From Actinernus sp. WN-2022 (Eukaryota; Cnidaria; Anthozoa; Actiniaria; Actinernidae), in the NCBI GenBank assembly GCA_030867875.1, contig JAOWCC010000553.1:1017001-1081000 (forward strand): a stretch of 64,000 nt of DNA. The letters are read 5' to 3'. Position numbers and translations under genes: made by a program. How positions within the stretch are numbered: position 1 is the first letter of the stretch; each line of letters begins with the position of its first letter. The notes beneath the pieces were generated by a model that worked only from the letters and a program-made list of their open reading frames with translations, ran no database searches and had not been told where the DNA came from. Positions 10,023 through 21,159 of the stretch are shown in pieces.

Positions 10023-10525
10023 CAGATGATTCTGCCTCGAGATCCGATAAATTGCGTTCAAGTTCGAGGGCCAAAAACGCCTGTTCCGTTAAACGGAGCG
10101 CCTGACAAAAAGCATTAAAGGGCTCATCTTGTTTCATGTCGTCTTTACTGTGTCCTTAATGATGTTCTTTGACTTGTCATTGTATTTCTTTATCACCCAT
10201 TTTTTTTTTACACTGGCTGCCACTTTCCGGTGTTCCTTTGAATGCATCATGGAATATGCTCCGGATGCAAATTTGTCATCATCAACATAGAGATTTAGAC
10301 ACTTTTCTGTTTTCCACCTTCTGACTCCAACTTCAATACTGTCTTTGTTCTGGAGGCTGGCTTAACAAATTTTCCTGCATTCAGAAGTTGCTCAATAGAC
10401 ACCGAAGCTGGGTAGCTTTGTGGAACCTCTGATGCTTTTGTTGGCGCAGCAGGTTCACTTGTGAACTTTGCACACTTGGCAGGCTTATGGTGTACCTCAT
10501 TATCACTACCAGCTGACATTGGCAA
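10023..10525 (-). pseudogene. Alpha-kinase-like N-lobe relic with a possible small exon
   Basis: The frame from 10525 gives a low-complexity start and then SIEQLLNAGKFVKPASRTKT. After a frameshift near 10300 it reads KFASGAY and then KKWVIKKYNDKSKNIIKDT, which resembles the glycine-containing strand and the ATP-binding Lys strand (VxKKY) of alpha-kinases. A further segment (10023-10128) reads MKQDEPFNAFCQALRLTEQ and LELERNLSDLEAESS and ends at a strong donor (CTG|GTAAGT). The next part of such a kinase is not present. Assignment is by eye. The relation of the small exon to the kinase part is uncertain. Confidence 0.33.
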
Positions 10526-10559
10526 ACTTTTGTATTGCTCATCTTGTTCTAAATTGGCG

Positions 10560-11234
10560 ACAAATCTAACAAGGTATACCTAACAAAAGACCCAATGAAA
10601 GGAGACCCAATGAAATACGATTAGATCCCATGTTCCAGGAAAAAGAGAATAAAAACAATAATTAAAGAAACTGTATTCTCATTTCGATGGTGGGCATTCC
10701 ATATCATATCTCCAATATTTTAACCAATATCACATTTCCTATAATTTCCATCTGAAAATCCCGTACCTTTGATCCTTGGTTTTATTGGGAGCAATCAGGA
10801 AATTTGAAATAAACAATGAGGCATGCACGTCTTTTAAAATCCAAAAGATAACATTGCCTTTGACAATGCCCAACCCCGGGCTGACCTGTTACAGCAAATG
10901 CCCCATGACAGGGCCATTATATGTTGAGGGCAAAGAGAGGGGTTCATGTCATGAAAGAGAACATCAACTACTGTTAATTGCCCTCATAACTATTCCTACG
11001 TATATTGAGATGTAGGTAACTGTGATGACAATAGTCAATAGCCTGGATTCCGGTTTCCAAAATAGAATTTTGCGTGATTCCGGATTCCAACCCTATGGCC
11101 GATTCCAGTCGAAATTTCGTGGATTCCGGAGTAACTTACATTTGACTACGCTGGCAGTTCCGTTTTTAAAGTAAAGACATTTTCTTTATTTTTGTTAGGA
11201 TCTTCTCTATTGATGTATATTATACCGATCAAAT
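10560..11234. other. Intergenic stretch with diffuse GATTCCGG words
   Basis: No coding segment recognised. Around 11043-11130 the word GATTCCGG/GATTCCAG recurs five times at irregular spacing, which looks like a decayed repeat. Confidence 0.35.
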
Positions 11235-11681
11235 CTATTTGATGCAGTTGCCATTACCTTGTCTTTGCGGTGAGGAATCTGGTTTATGTTTGTACACGAT
11301 CGCCCCTTGTTTGACACTAGCACATCGCACGAGTGTGCCGGGTAGCCAAAGTGTTCCGCATAGGCAATCAAGGTTTTCTAGCGTTAAATCATCGTTGGAA
11401 AACTCGACAAATTCTCGCGGTTGTACCGGTCGATACGTTTGCTTATTGTCAGTCTCTGCTGTAAGCCGTTGTACGACAATCTCGCTTGGAGCCGTTCCTT
11501 TAGCACCTTTGCGGGATCGTGTTGTTTGCTGCGTTCTTTTGTTGCACATTTTTGCTTGAAGGTTCTTCCATACTTGGTTCATTTTTGGTGGCATCGCGGA
11601 CCAAAGACTTATAACCTGACACCTCTTAGTCTTGGGACCTCTTGTAAGTTTGCTGGTGGAAGAAAAGCGTGCAAACTTCAC
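11235..11681 (-). CDS. Hypothetical protein, 148 codons
   Basis: A continuous minus-strand frame with a basic N-terminal half (RKGAKGTAP, many K/R) and a more ordered C-terminal half (PREFVEFSNDDLTLENL, then CLCGTLWLPGTLVRCASV). It contains four Cys but no recognisable metal-binding spacing. It could be a single exon or chance. No family recognised. It lies about 640 bp from the divergent tyrosine-recombinase relic, so it might belong to the same element, but nothing proves that. Confidence 0.3.
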   Translation of the reverse strand: MKFARFSSTSKLTRGPKTKRCQVISLWSAMPPKMNQVWKNLQAKMCNKRTQQTTRSRKGAKGTAPSEIVVQRLTAETDNKQTYRPVQPREFVEFSNDDLTLENLDCLCGTLWLPGTLVRCASVKQGAIVYKHKPDSSPQRQGNGNCIK

Positions 11682-11789
11682 ACTTCATACAAATGGGGTC
11701 ACGCGTGCGTCTACCACAGGAAACCCGTAAAAGGCGGGAAAGTTACTGAAATTGGCGCAAAGCATCCTGGTCTATGATAACGATAGGCC

Positions 11790-12310
11790 ACGTGGAAAGA
11801 ACGTTGTTTTTTCGACGTTTTTTTTTTCAATGTTGATTTTCAATGTTTTTCCGAATGTCGTTTTCCGATGATATTTTTCCAAAGTATTTTTTTTATTACT
11901 TAATAATTATTTTTTCTTTGTTGTAACGTTTTTTAATTGGAGATATTTGTTTTCCAAGTATTCTTTACTTAATATTATTGATTTTTATTACTTTATTATT
12001 TTTTTACCTTACCTATTTTAATTGCTTGTATTTTTTGTTTCTTTCCTTTTTCATTGTTTTCTTCGCAATAACTTACATATTTTACTATGATAACGTTGGG
12101 CCACCATACTAACCAGGCATGTTTAATCTTTCATTGTCAGCAATAGAACAGAGTAGAATGATTTGTGGGCAAGTTTGTACTAGTTAAGTCAGGGGAGCCA
12201 AATAGCGTTTCTGATTGGCCAAAAGTTCACTTTAGATCTCTGGGGATGTAGGGTAGTGCCTTTTAATATAAAAAAATATTTTTTTCCAAGGCTTGTACTC
12301 ATTCTATATC
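11790..12310. other. T-rich intergenic stretch
   Basis: Long T-rich tracts around 11810-12050. No gene recognised. Confidence 0.45.
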
Positions 12311-12317
12311 CTACTGT

Positions 12318-13466
12318 GTGCAACAAATGAATAAGAGACGTCATAAAATCGACTGGTCAAAGTTAGCTTCACCAAAGCCAAAGGGACTTCACTTAGAAGA
12401 AGACGATTCCCATCGATTTTTTTTATTGTTCAGTACAAGTATGCGATCACGATGGTTTAGCACTCAACGAGGATGCAGAAAACACGTAAAGAACAAGCAC
12501 CGTTGGTTCTATTACTTTGATGAAAAGCCAGAAAACCACAATATTGTAGCAGTTCCACGCAGTTCCACGCAGTTCCACGCAGTTCCACGCAGTTCCAAGA
12601 TGAAACGAAATTTGAGAAAACTCCCCGGACAAGCAAAGCGTTACCGTCTTTTTGACATTTCGAGTAAAATTGCTAAAGACTATAACAACTGGTTTCAAAA
12701 ATGATGAGATTACAATGGAACACCGATCTGGACATTGACACCTTAGAGGCCAAGGGACACTGGGCTACTTTGGGAGAGCTTTTACAAGTCGTATCGCGCT
12801 ACTTGCCCCACTACGAGAGCGTGCTGAAGGCATGCAAGGACGCTGAACCAGGTACGGTAAGCCCTTTAGACTTGTCGTTTGCAACCACGTTTCTAGTAGT
12901 GTATTTGTTCATCAAAGTAAAGGGTTCACGCCCAATGACTTATCAATACTTGACTGTCGACATGGTTAAAACGGCTACGATCAATGGTGACTTCATCGAT
13001 CAGAAAATGTTCAAAACTGCGGGAAAGTATGGCTTTGATTCTCTGTTTCTAACAGATACCAGTATGCAAGTACTAGACGGTTACATCGCCCACATTCGGC
13101 CTCTTTTGAAACCGGCTTGCGATTATGTGCTTGTCACTAGGAATGGGAGTCAACACAGTAAACTTGGCGAACACATGAGCTAGTTGGTTTACGATGCGAC
13201 AGGAAAGTACGTTCACCCGACTCACTATCGACAAATTGTCAAAACTGCAAGCTCCTGGCAGCTCACCAGTAGTGAACAAAGCACAATCTCCGAAGACCAA
13301 AAGCACAGCTCTGTCGTGGCAAGGGTTCATTATCAGATACGAGTGTCTCGAAAAATTACAGGACGAGAAGGGATTAGAAGTAGACGAGGCCGTTCACTCT
13401 AGGCTTTCTGGCAGTTCGATGTCTTCGCCAGACACGAGCGAATCATCCAATAACGAAATAAATTAG
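12318..13466 (+). pseudogene. Crypton-like tyrosine recombinase, broken
   Basis: Reading through lesions, the protein shows a basic N-terminus (HVKNKHRWFYYFDEKPE), a helical middle (WNTDLDIDTLEAKGHWATLG...YLPHYESVL) and the recombinase core (FIKVKGSRPMTYQYLTVDM, ATGKYVHPTHYRQIV, EDQKHSSVVARVHYQ). In the last block HSS and the Tyr nine residues later match the spacing of the conserved (L)GHSS...Y box of tyrosine recombinases, and HPTHYR fits the HxxR-like box. Lesions: frameshift near 12700, in-frame TAG at 13181-13183, and a frameshift near 13335, after which LEKLQDEKGLEVDEA continues to the stop at 13466. A Crypton origin is inferred. DIRS/Ngaro is a less likely alternative, as no reverse transcriptase is nearby. 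Confidence 0.6.
12551..12599 (+). repeat. Tandem 10-bp repeat (GCAGTTCCAC) inside the recombinase frame
   Basis: Nearly five head-to-tail copies of GCAGTTCCAC. Three extra copies equal 30 bp, so the expansion keeps the reading frame and inserts about ten residues between two copies of AVPRSS. Confidence 0.85.
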
Positions 13467-13537
13467 CAGCATACAAAGATTGCATGATGTGAGGGCGCAT
13501 GTGAAACCTGCAGACATGCGCGACTTAAATGAAAATG

Positions 13538-13846
13538 CTACTGTTTACCTCCCAAGAAGATGTTTTTTTGAGAGCGGGCATAAAACGGTATGGGTTTGGG
13601 CACTACTTCTTCATCAAACGAATGTACTGTTCGTATAATCCGTTCTTTCAAATTGACAAAGGATTCTTTTGTTAGTTGATTTCTAATTGCATCTGTCCGA
13701 ATCCTTTTTTTAACAAGGTGAAATACATTTTCTATTGGATTAAGATCGAGTAACCTTGGTGGAATTGCTAGCAATTCTGCTTTTATTTCTCTCATTGCAT
13801 TTTTCGTCGTATCACTAGTTTGGGAAGGATCATGGTTTGGTCTCAA
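13538..13846 (-). pseudogene. Tc1/mariner-type transposase C-terminal fragment
   Basis: About 100 codons contain RPNHDPSQTS, IPPRLLDLNPIENVFHLVKK and a basic helical end. DLNPIEN with the Glu is the third catalytic position of Tc1-like DDE transposases (PD/LNPIE.xW-type box). The N-terminal DNA-binding domain and the first two catalytic positions are absent, so it is a 5'-truncated relic. No terminal repeats identified for it. Confidence 0.75.
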
Positions 13847-13849
13847 CTC

Positions 13850-14238
13850 TTGATATACCTTTACTGTGGCTAAGTGATTTATCGTGCGGAATTAGAGACA
13901 CCAGTTGAACCAGATACTGTGCACGTGATAAGTAATATTTCAGTTTAATTTCCTACAAAAAATAAATAAAACAAAAGCATGACGCAGTAATACCTTTTCT
14001 ATTAGACATTAACGTAAAATGGTCGATTTTATTGAAATATCTAATATTTCATGGCCTGGAGTAAACATATTTTCCCGTTGTAGCATGGGTAACATAATTA
14101 TGACGTCATAACAACATAGCAAAGCCGCTGTAGAATTTTCTTTGCAGAAAATATTTTTCATGAGGTATGTTGCTTTGGGGTAAAATTTGAAAGCGATTCA
14201 TGAATAACAACTACTTTTAGAGCAAAATCAATTCTCAG
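13850..14238. other. Intergenic stretch, no gene seen
   Basis: AT-rich, with no motif-bearing frame. It contains a TGACGTCA word at about 14100. Confidence 0.4.
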
Positions 14239-14505
14239 ACAATCGTTGCCAAAAGTGTTGGCACGATTCACATATTCTGTCATTCCAACAACTTCACATG
14301 ATTAAAACACAGGTCTTCCCCCTCTCCCCCGTTCAATGTTGCGTTGTCAGTTAGTGATTTGGTTTTATATTTTTAATTTGCGAGAGAGATGTCACACAAC
14401 ATTGAGTAGGGGGGTGAGGGGGTGCGAAAAATCGTATAAAATCTAATGAGAATATGATATAGCCAAAATTGTGTTATCGTGCCAACACCTTTTGGCAACG
14501 ATTGT
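14239..14505. mobile_element. 267-bp MITE with ~28-bp terminal inverted repeats
   Basis: The left end ACAATCGTTGCCAAAAGTGT (14239) and the right end, read in reverse, ACAATCGTTGCCAAAAGGTG, continue to match through TTGGCACGAT. The inside is non-coding. The right flank begins TA-like while the left flank is GA, so a TA duplication may have decayed. Mariner/Tc1 mobilisation is possible but not shown. Confidence 0.7.
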
Positions 14506-14786
14506 AGTTGCAGCTCTCCTTTATAATGGGGGCTTTCTTTCCAGCGGCTGAACTTCTTCCCTTCACCAGCAGGCTCTGTCACACAGGGGAAATGCTGGAG
14601 GCCAGGTGTATGATGAATAACTCTCACTTCTCCGTTGGCATTGAGGTACAGGTATATTTAGAGTCATTATTGTTTGGTGACAAAGAAGCCAGGGCCTCAT
14701 ACTCATTAGAAGATGGAAACATTGCAAACTGCCCCTTTGGGGAACAACGATATTTTTGCAAAAGTTAAAGGGAAGTAGAAAACGTA

Positions 14787-14892
14787 CATGCAAAGCACCA
14801 CTTCCTCCTCTTCTGTACTACTACTTGTGTCGTCAGCTTCCCTATCCTCATCAAGGTCTTTCAGTACTTCTCTTAGGGCTGTAGCATCACTA
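14787..14892 (-). other. Candidate acidic coding exon
   Basis: After a T-rich acceptor (GATTTAG at about 14893) the minus strand reads DATALREVLKDLDEDREADD, then TSSSTEEEEVVL, and meets a GTACGT donor-like site. The acidic Ser/Glu-rich composition resembles the start of exon 2 of the CACTA-like transposase at 50109. It could be a relic of that gene type or chance. Confidence 0.22.
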
Positions 14893-15573
14893 AATCAAAA
14901 AAACATTTATCTAGGACTGCTTAGAGCTGTTTGTTTATAGCTCTCAGGGATGATGCTTAGAATGACTGCCAGAAACAGACGCGACTACCACATGAATGTC
15001 TACTGACAATCAACAAGGGGAGGGTGAGGCAGCTGAGGTTACTTATATAATACAGTAGCTGGCTGAGATTTGTCAACCAACAACACTGGATTCTGTACAC
15101 TTTTCCAGTGTACACATATTTATTTAATTTTTATTTCGGAAAGTATTTACAATTTTGACTGGATGTGGCTACTTAGCTAATCTACATAGGTGGGCCAAGC
15201 CCTAGATATAAGTTGGCTTAAATACGGGGGCCAGTACCAGCTCCCCCGTATTTGGGAAAACACCTTGCCGTCACGTGGGCCGAAAGCCCGTGACTGCAAG
15301 CGAGCGTGACCTTCGCACACTTGTGATCAAGCTCTCAGTTGAGAGTGAAAGCTTAAAGTGCATGTGAGTCCAAATTTATTATCATTAAAATCGATTTTTC
15401 ATCAAGTAAATAGTTGAACTTTTAATATTGTTTTATAATTCGAATGTGGCGTCTGGGAGTCACAGAGGTTTCTATTTCCAATATGCTAATTATGTGACGA
15501 CATGTGAGGCCAACAAAAGGTCACTTTTTCTCCTTGTGAATGAAACTATTTCTGATCTATACAAAATATGTGG

Positions 15574-15736
15574 TAAAATCACTGAAAGAGGACGTAACTC
15601 GTACGAGCCGTCTTCTTGTCAAGAGCTTCAGTTCTATTCTTAGCGGCCAATCTAGCATCTATGTCGCTACCACAACTTTCAATGAAACGTAAAACGTTGG
15701 GGCTTCTACCCTTAACATTTTTTTTCGTAGCCATGA
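15574..15736 (-). CDS. Small basic open frame, 50-53 codons
   Basis: The minus strand reads MATKKNVKGRSPNVLRFIES and continues with DIDARLAAKNRTEALDKKTA to a stop. The composition is protein-like and basic, and it could be a first exon. No family recognised and no clear donor. Confidence 0.25.
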
Positions 15737-15739
15737 TCA

Positions 15740-16230
15740 TCGAAGGTGACGCGGATCATGTGCGGCGGCTTCAAGTTATGTTGTACCAAGTGACGATTTC
15801 CAATGACGTAATTTAAATGGGACCCTCATTGGCTGAAATTGGTAGGATTCCTACGTACCCCCTGTGGTTTTTCTACATGATAACTACCACAGAATAATCT
15901 CTCGTTATCAAATTCAGTAATTACTAATGTTTACTCGAGTTTGATCGAGGCGGATTCCATTGCTCAACTTACTGTCTGACTCCCTCTCCACTCCAAAAAA
16001 TAATCGTGGATATGCTTCCATTATTCTCGAGTTAAGAGTAATTAAAAATAAAAGTAAATTGCCCTTTTCTGGCTCTAACTCTAACTTTATAAGGACTCAC
16101 CGCTGATGGATAACTCATTTGAATCAAGGCCATGTTCTATAATAAAGACCCAATGGAATGTAGTTAATTATCTAAAATATGGAGTGTGATGCCCAAGCAA
16201 TTTTTGAGTAGAATCTTAAAAAGTTTCAAG
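15740..16230. other. Intergenic stretch, no gene seen
   Basis: Nothing recognised on either strand. Confidence 0.35.
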
Positions 16231-16665
16231 TCACACATTTTTAATAATTCGTAAAAATGTATAAATATTCAGAAGCTCATTCTCAATTGAACTAGCAGGC
16301 AAATCCTCCACAAACGAGGAACTTGTGCTTGGTTGTTCCTTTAACAGCCACGTTTTCGTGCTGGCATTGTAGCATTGCTGCTTATGTTCAACCGAGCTGT
16401 TTTCCACATTGAAAACACTTATACAGTGTGATTTTAGCAGATTCCTCTCCCTCATTAGCAACTACATTTAGCAACTACATTTAGGCATCTTTGCTGAGCT
16501 ATACATATTTGGCATAGTCATAGAACTTCCTCTTGTGCTAAAAAAAATGCCGTTTGCTAAGATATTTCTTACAGTGCCCACATTTACATCTCACATTTTC
16601 GTCAGCTTGAAGTGCATGGCCTTTCGAAAGTCTTGGTCGTTTTGTAGCGCTCGAAGACATTGTAG
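16231..16665 (-). pseudogene. Relic of a CxC..C zinc-finger first exon (CACTA-type)
   Basis: From about 16663 the minus strand reads MSSSATKRPRLSKGHALQAD, then VRCKCGHCKKYLSKRHFF, a stop, and HKRKFYDYA in the same frame. The block CxCxxC...L..R.F..H...Y matches exon 1 of the transposase at 46308 (RCGCCDEDLDTRTFRLHY). A short duplication (TTAGCAACTACAT twice, about 16456-16485) and stops follow, then a Ser-rich frame to 16231. It is a decayed copy of the same kind of gene. Confidence 0.4.
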
Positions 16666-16819
16666 CAATTCGAGAAACACAATGTTTTGAAAAATAATAT
16701 TTTATCTCTTTGATTGACCACTAACACTACTTCCGGCGAGTAGATCCCACAAAGGTCATTAAACCTGAAGTGTCAACCAATCACATCCGTGGCTCTTACA
16801 GTACTGGGGGAAAAGATTT

Positions 16820-16960
16820 CAACGATATAGGGATATTTCACTTTTAGGGAAGTAAAATATCACTTCACCAAAAGGGATATTTCCCTTCACGTAAAGTGAT
16901 ACATGTATTTCACTTCACAATAGGTGAAGTGATATTTCTGAAAGGGATACTTTGATTTTC
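16820..16960. repeat. Cluster of inverted GGTGAAGTGATA words
   Basis: TATTTCACTT, AAATATCACTTCACC, GTAAAGTGATA, ATTTCACTTCAC and GGTGAAGTGATATTTC alternate in both orientations over about 140 bp. The stretch can fold into several hairpins and is probably a small MITE. Confidence 0.5.
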
Positions 16961-16999
16961 GTGGTAAATGAACTTTACCAGCGTGCACTAAAAATATTT

Positions 17000-17640
17000 G
17001 AACAGCGAGTGTAAAGATAGCAGAGGATATTGCTTTTGCAGTTTCGGCTCTCTTGTTAAGGCATTGTTTGAACTGTTGATGAAATAATTCCTTGCCATTG
17101 TTCTCCCAAGTTTCTTTGGACAATGAGCCCACCGTTTACCGGAAATATGAGCGTTGACGTTGCTCAATAGCTGCAGGAACTTTGTTAAACAGCTCAAAAT
17201 GGAGGAAAGATCCAGGTGACTTGGATTTACCTGGCTCGCAAAGCCATGTCATAGGTCACAGAAATGAGGCCAACAACAACCAGGAGTAAGTCCTGTGAAA
17301 TGAATTTTAAAAAATATTATAATTGTAACGACAGTATGTTAAAAATGAATTGCGATAAAGAAGTAGCAGATTTAGAGGTAACAGTAACTGAATCCAGATG
17401 TGAGAAATAGTATAAGAAAAGGAGTTGTGTAGGTAGCGACTATTATAAGAATTCTGTACCACATTATGGTCATTACCTCTTAAGGCATATGGAGTGATAC
17501 AGGGCTTAAAAATGTTAGAAATGTAAATTGGATTGTTTTAAAACTCTTAAAAAGTATGATTAATGACTGTTCAAGCCGTCTGTGCTTCAACGTGCGCATG
17601 ACTGTAGTACCTAGGTTCATTAATATTCTTACACCGTAGT
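17000..17640. other. Intergenic stretch, no gene seen
   Basis: No recognised coding or structural feature. Confidence 0.35.
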
Positions 17641-18150
17641 AATTTGCATGTTCGAGTTTATTCTTGAGCGGGTTACTAATTCCTATTAATATTGGGCTAC
17701 AATATGTTAGGTGAGGCGTTGTACAGTTTTATTAAAATGTCCGTTGGGACCATGCGTTTTAGGCGACGTAGGGCTGCAATCTTGGCATAAGTTTTCTTAA
17801 GCATCTCTCTGACATGCGGCTTAAAGGTCAGGCTATTGTCTAGTGTTACTCCAAGGATTTTCCGTGTTTCTTCATTTTTTATGGTACTGTTAACAATCCT
17901 GAGATCATAGCTGAAATTCCGTTTCCCCAGTGTCATTGCTTGTGTTTTGTCACTATTAATTTGTAGAAAGTTCTCATTGAACCAACCGGACAGCGTATGA
18001 ATATCCTGATTGAAGGAATACTCAAGCACAGCCTGGCACAGATCAGAGGCGTACTGAGTCGTGTCATCAGCGTAGAGGCGTAGGTTTTTGACAGTTTGGT
18101 TAACGTCATACACAAAGATGTTGAATAATAAAGGGACTAACACTTCGCTG
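17640..18150 (-). pseudogene. LINE reverse transcriptase fragment
   Basis: The minus strand shows PLLFNIFVYDVNQ, then LRLYADDTTQYAS (catalytic YADD), LQINSDKTQAM, and ILGVTLDNSLTFKPHV, the standard order of RT blocks. It begins inside the RT domain and stops after LYNASPNIL, so both ends are missing. It differs clearly in sequence from the neighbouring LINE copies, so it is a separate family or old copy. Confidence 0.85.
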
Positions 18151-18326
18151 AGGAACGCCGCACCGAAGAGTTAGCCAGTCAGAATAGACACCATTGCACT
18201 TCACTCTCTGTTTACGATCTTGCAAGTACGATCTCTTCAATTGCATGGCCAAGTCGCGAAGGCCATATGCTTTTAGCTTGGCATTCTACATATGGGCGAG
18301 GACAAGCCAGCACAATTTGTATTTTG

Positions 18327-18330
<4 letters not shown>

Positions 18331-18362
<32 letters not shown>

Positions 18363-18910
18363 CTTTATTTAAAGAGGATGACACTAAATAGTACAAAGTA
18401 CTAATAAAGTTGTGGCCCTCAACATATAAATACAGACAATACGATTAAAATACAAGATCAATAAACTAAAATATCATTCACTAATTAATTAAACTACTGA
18501 TGTCTTACAACTATATAAGTATAACTAATCCTAAAAAAATATGATCTTATAATTTATGGATAATAACAAGGTCTAAAAATATTATATACAATTAAAAATA
18601 CAAATTTAAAACCTAGCTTCATGAAATGTGGTAAGTTGATTAAAAGTTGCTTGGAATATACGAAAATGCTTATACAAACATTTCTCAATTAGATTTACTG
18701 AAGAGTAAGATTAAATTCCAGCATTTAATAGTCGTAACTGTAAAAGACCAACCTGCCTCCTTTTCTCTAACATAACGAGGTGCTATAAAGCTACCTGCGT
18801 GTTCTCCTATTGTGCTGCTCACTATTTAACCTTAGCATCTCATTAATGTAGCCTGGTGTTTCTCCAATTGTGCGCTTATACACCAACATACACCTCTTAA
18901 TGTCTTATTC
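18331..18910 (-). pseudogene. LINE C-terminus and 3' tail ending in (TTGA)n
   Basis: Minus-strand reading gives GETPGYINEMLRLNSEQHNR and then basic and aromatic stretches, typical of LINE ORF2 C-termini, with stops. The 3' tail contains GAGGGCCAC (18412-18420), CATCCTC and AAATAAAG, and ends with about ten TTGA/ATTG units (18331-18361). The 5' part is absent. The tail belongs to the same type as those at 6507 and 33302. Confidence 0.65.
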
Positions 18911-18987
18911 TACAAAAAAATGGTAACCAGCCAAGTTTATTAAAAATATTTACCGTAGAATGGCGTGGCTGGGTGCTTAGGATTAAA

Positions 18988-21150
18988 AATAATAATAATA
19001 ATATTTATTGAGGATACTCCACTCATTACAAATGATTTTCAGGGAGGTCCTAACAAAAAGAGCAAAATAAATGAAAATTAGATAATACACGATTGAATAA
19101 AACTATAAAATATACAACAGTTTGGTTGATTGATGAATCCTAGTAATATAGAGACTTACAATTTATGAAAAAATCTGAAAAAGTTTCTTTCTGAATAGTT
19201 TCAGATTATCGATGTTTCTGATTTCTAAATCTAGAGAATTCCAGTCTTTGGAACAGTGGGGAACTGTTCTAAACAGACCCCAGTTGGTTTTAACACCTTC
19301 AAAACTAATATTTTCTTTATATCTTGTATTATAAAAGTGGACTTGTGATAATGAATAAAAACCAAAATCATGATTAATTAAGTTATTCAAACATTTATAA
19401 ACAAAAATACAGCGATCTATAGTTCTTTTCTTGGCCAGTGGCATCCAGTTCAACTCTTTCAAGACTTGAGTCGCAGATGAGTGCAATTCTCTTACAAGGA
19501 TCGGCTTTGCTGCCCTGTTTTGGAGTATTTGAAGAAGATCCATCTGTACAGAGTTCCTCTTATCTCCCCAGACAATGCTGTTGTATTCGAATATAGGCTT
19601 GATCATAGTGTTGTAGTAGGTTATTCTGACAGATAGAGGGAGTAGAAACTTGATTCGATTCAAAATAGTAATTCGTTTACCTATTTTGGACGCAATGCTG
19701 AAAATGTGATCGTCCCATGATAAACGTTCGTTAAGAGTGATACCCAGATATTTGAAACTATCGGCACGCTCAAGATTCTCTCCACTGAATGATAGGGACA
19801 TAATGGAAAAGGGACCAGTTCTTACAGTTCAGACTTAGATGCATTAAGTATTAATTTGTTCCTGTCAAACCAGAGAGCCAGATTACGTAGGTCATTATTC
19901 ATTTTCGTTTGCATATCCTGGGGTGTACTCTCATAACAATAAATAACTGAGTCATCGGCATATAGTGTTACTTTGCAGTGTTTTAGTGACTGTGGTAAAT
20001 CATTTACGTAAATGATGAACAGGAGGGGGCCTAGTATGGAACTTTGCGGTACTTCAATCGTCACTGGAAGTGCCTCAGACATGATATTACCAACTTTAGT
20101 GACTTGAGATCTTTGGGTTAGGTATGAAGTTTTCCAGTTGAGATCAGCTTCTAGAACTCCAAAGGACATTAATTTCGTGCGAAGAATGACGTGATCCACG
20201 GTATCTAACGCCTTCGAGAGATCTAGAAAGGCAGCCCCGGTGACTTTTCCATTTTCCATACCCATGAGTATGTTATCGCAGAATTCTGAAAGAGCTATGC
20301 TGGTGGATAATCTAGGACGAAACCCAAATTGATTGGGTGAGAGCAGGTTGTTTGATGATAAACATGAGTATAACTGTTAAAAAACTGCACGTTCAAGTAT
20401 TTTGCTGATGGTCGGTAGGACGGAAATTGGACGGTAGTTACTAGGATCTGTTCTGTTACCAGATTTAAACAAGGCCGCGACTTTTGCGCATTTCCATAGA
20501 GATGGGAATTTTGATGTAGTTATTGACATATTAAATAAACTTGTTAATACGGGAGTAATGTTTGTGGCACCACTTTTCAGTAGTCTTGCGCTTATGTTGT
20601 CAAGGCCGATGGCTTTGTTTGTCTTTAGTTGAGACAACTGTTTTAACACAAAATCGGTTTCTATTTCTTTCAGGTGGAAAGTTGTTGAAGAGACTTGATC
20701 CTAAGTATTCGAGGTGGTAATGATGTTGAAACGAGCGGCCAATACTTGTAAAGAAATCATTTAAACAGCTTGCTAAGGCCTTGGGTTCTGTAATTGTGAC
20801 TCCATCTTTAATCAAGACATCGGGCCAGAGCTTTTCCCAGATGACTTGAGAGGAAATATTTGCTTTAAGTGATTCCACATTTCCTTTGAATTTCCTTTAG
20901 CTTTTTCGATGAGCTGGGTGAAATACGTTGATTTCGCTTCCTGTGTGTCACGGTTAACCTTCCTTCTCAATTCTCTAAAGTTTTGCCAGTGGTGTGATTA
21001 ATTGGATTTAACGGTTTTACGGTGGTGAAAATCACGTTTCTGCATGGAGGACAAGAGATCTTTATTCATCCAGGGACAAGGATTGCCTTTAATTTTACGA
21101 CTTTTAATTGGAGCATGTTCATTGGCAACTTGAGAAAAAAGCTGGTGCTT
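18988..21150 (-). pseudogene. LINE ORF2 (linker, RT, C-terminus), 5'-truncated
   Basis: From right to left: the linker ANEHAPIKSRKIKG and DFHHRKTVKSN (about 21020-21130), PISVLPTISKILE (20377-20649), TGAAFLDLSKALDTVDHVIL, PLLFIIYVNDLPQS, the catalytic LYADDSVIYCY (about 19940-19975), then FKYLGITLNERLSWDDHI and the long C-terminal part with FEYNSIVWG and VPHCSKDWNSL. Frames change several times. The 3' end has an (ATT)n tail at about 18988-19008 after GGAGTATCCTC. It adjoins another LINE fragment at about 21160-21190. Confidence 0.88.
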
Positions 21151-21159
21151 TGGGAAAAC

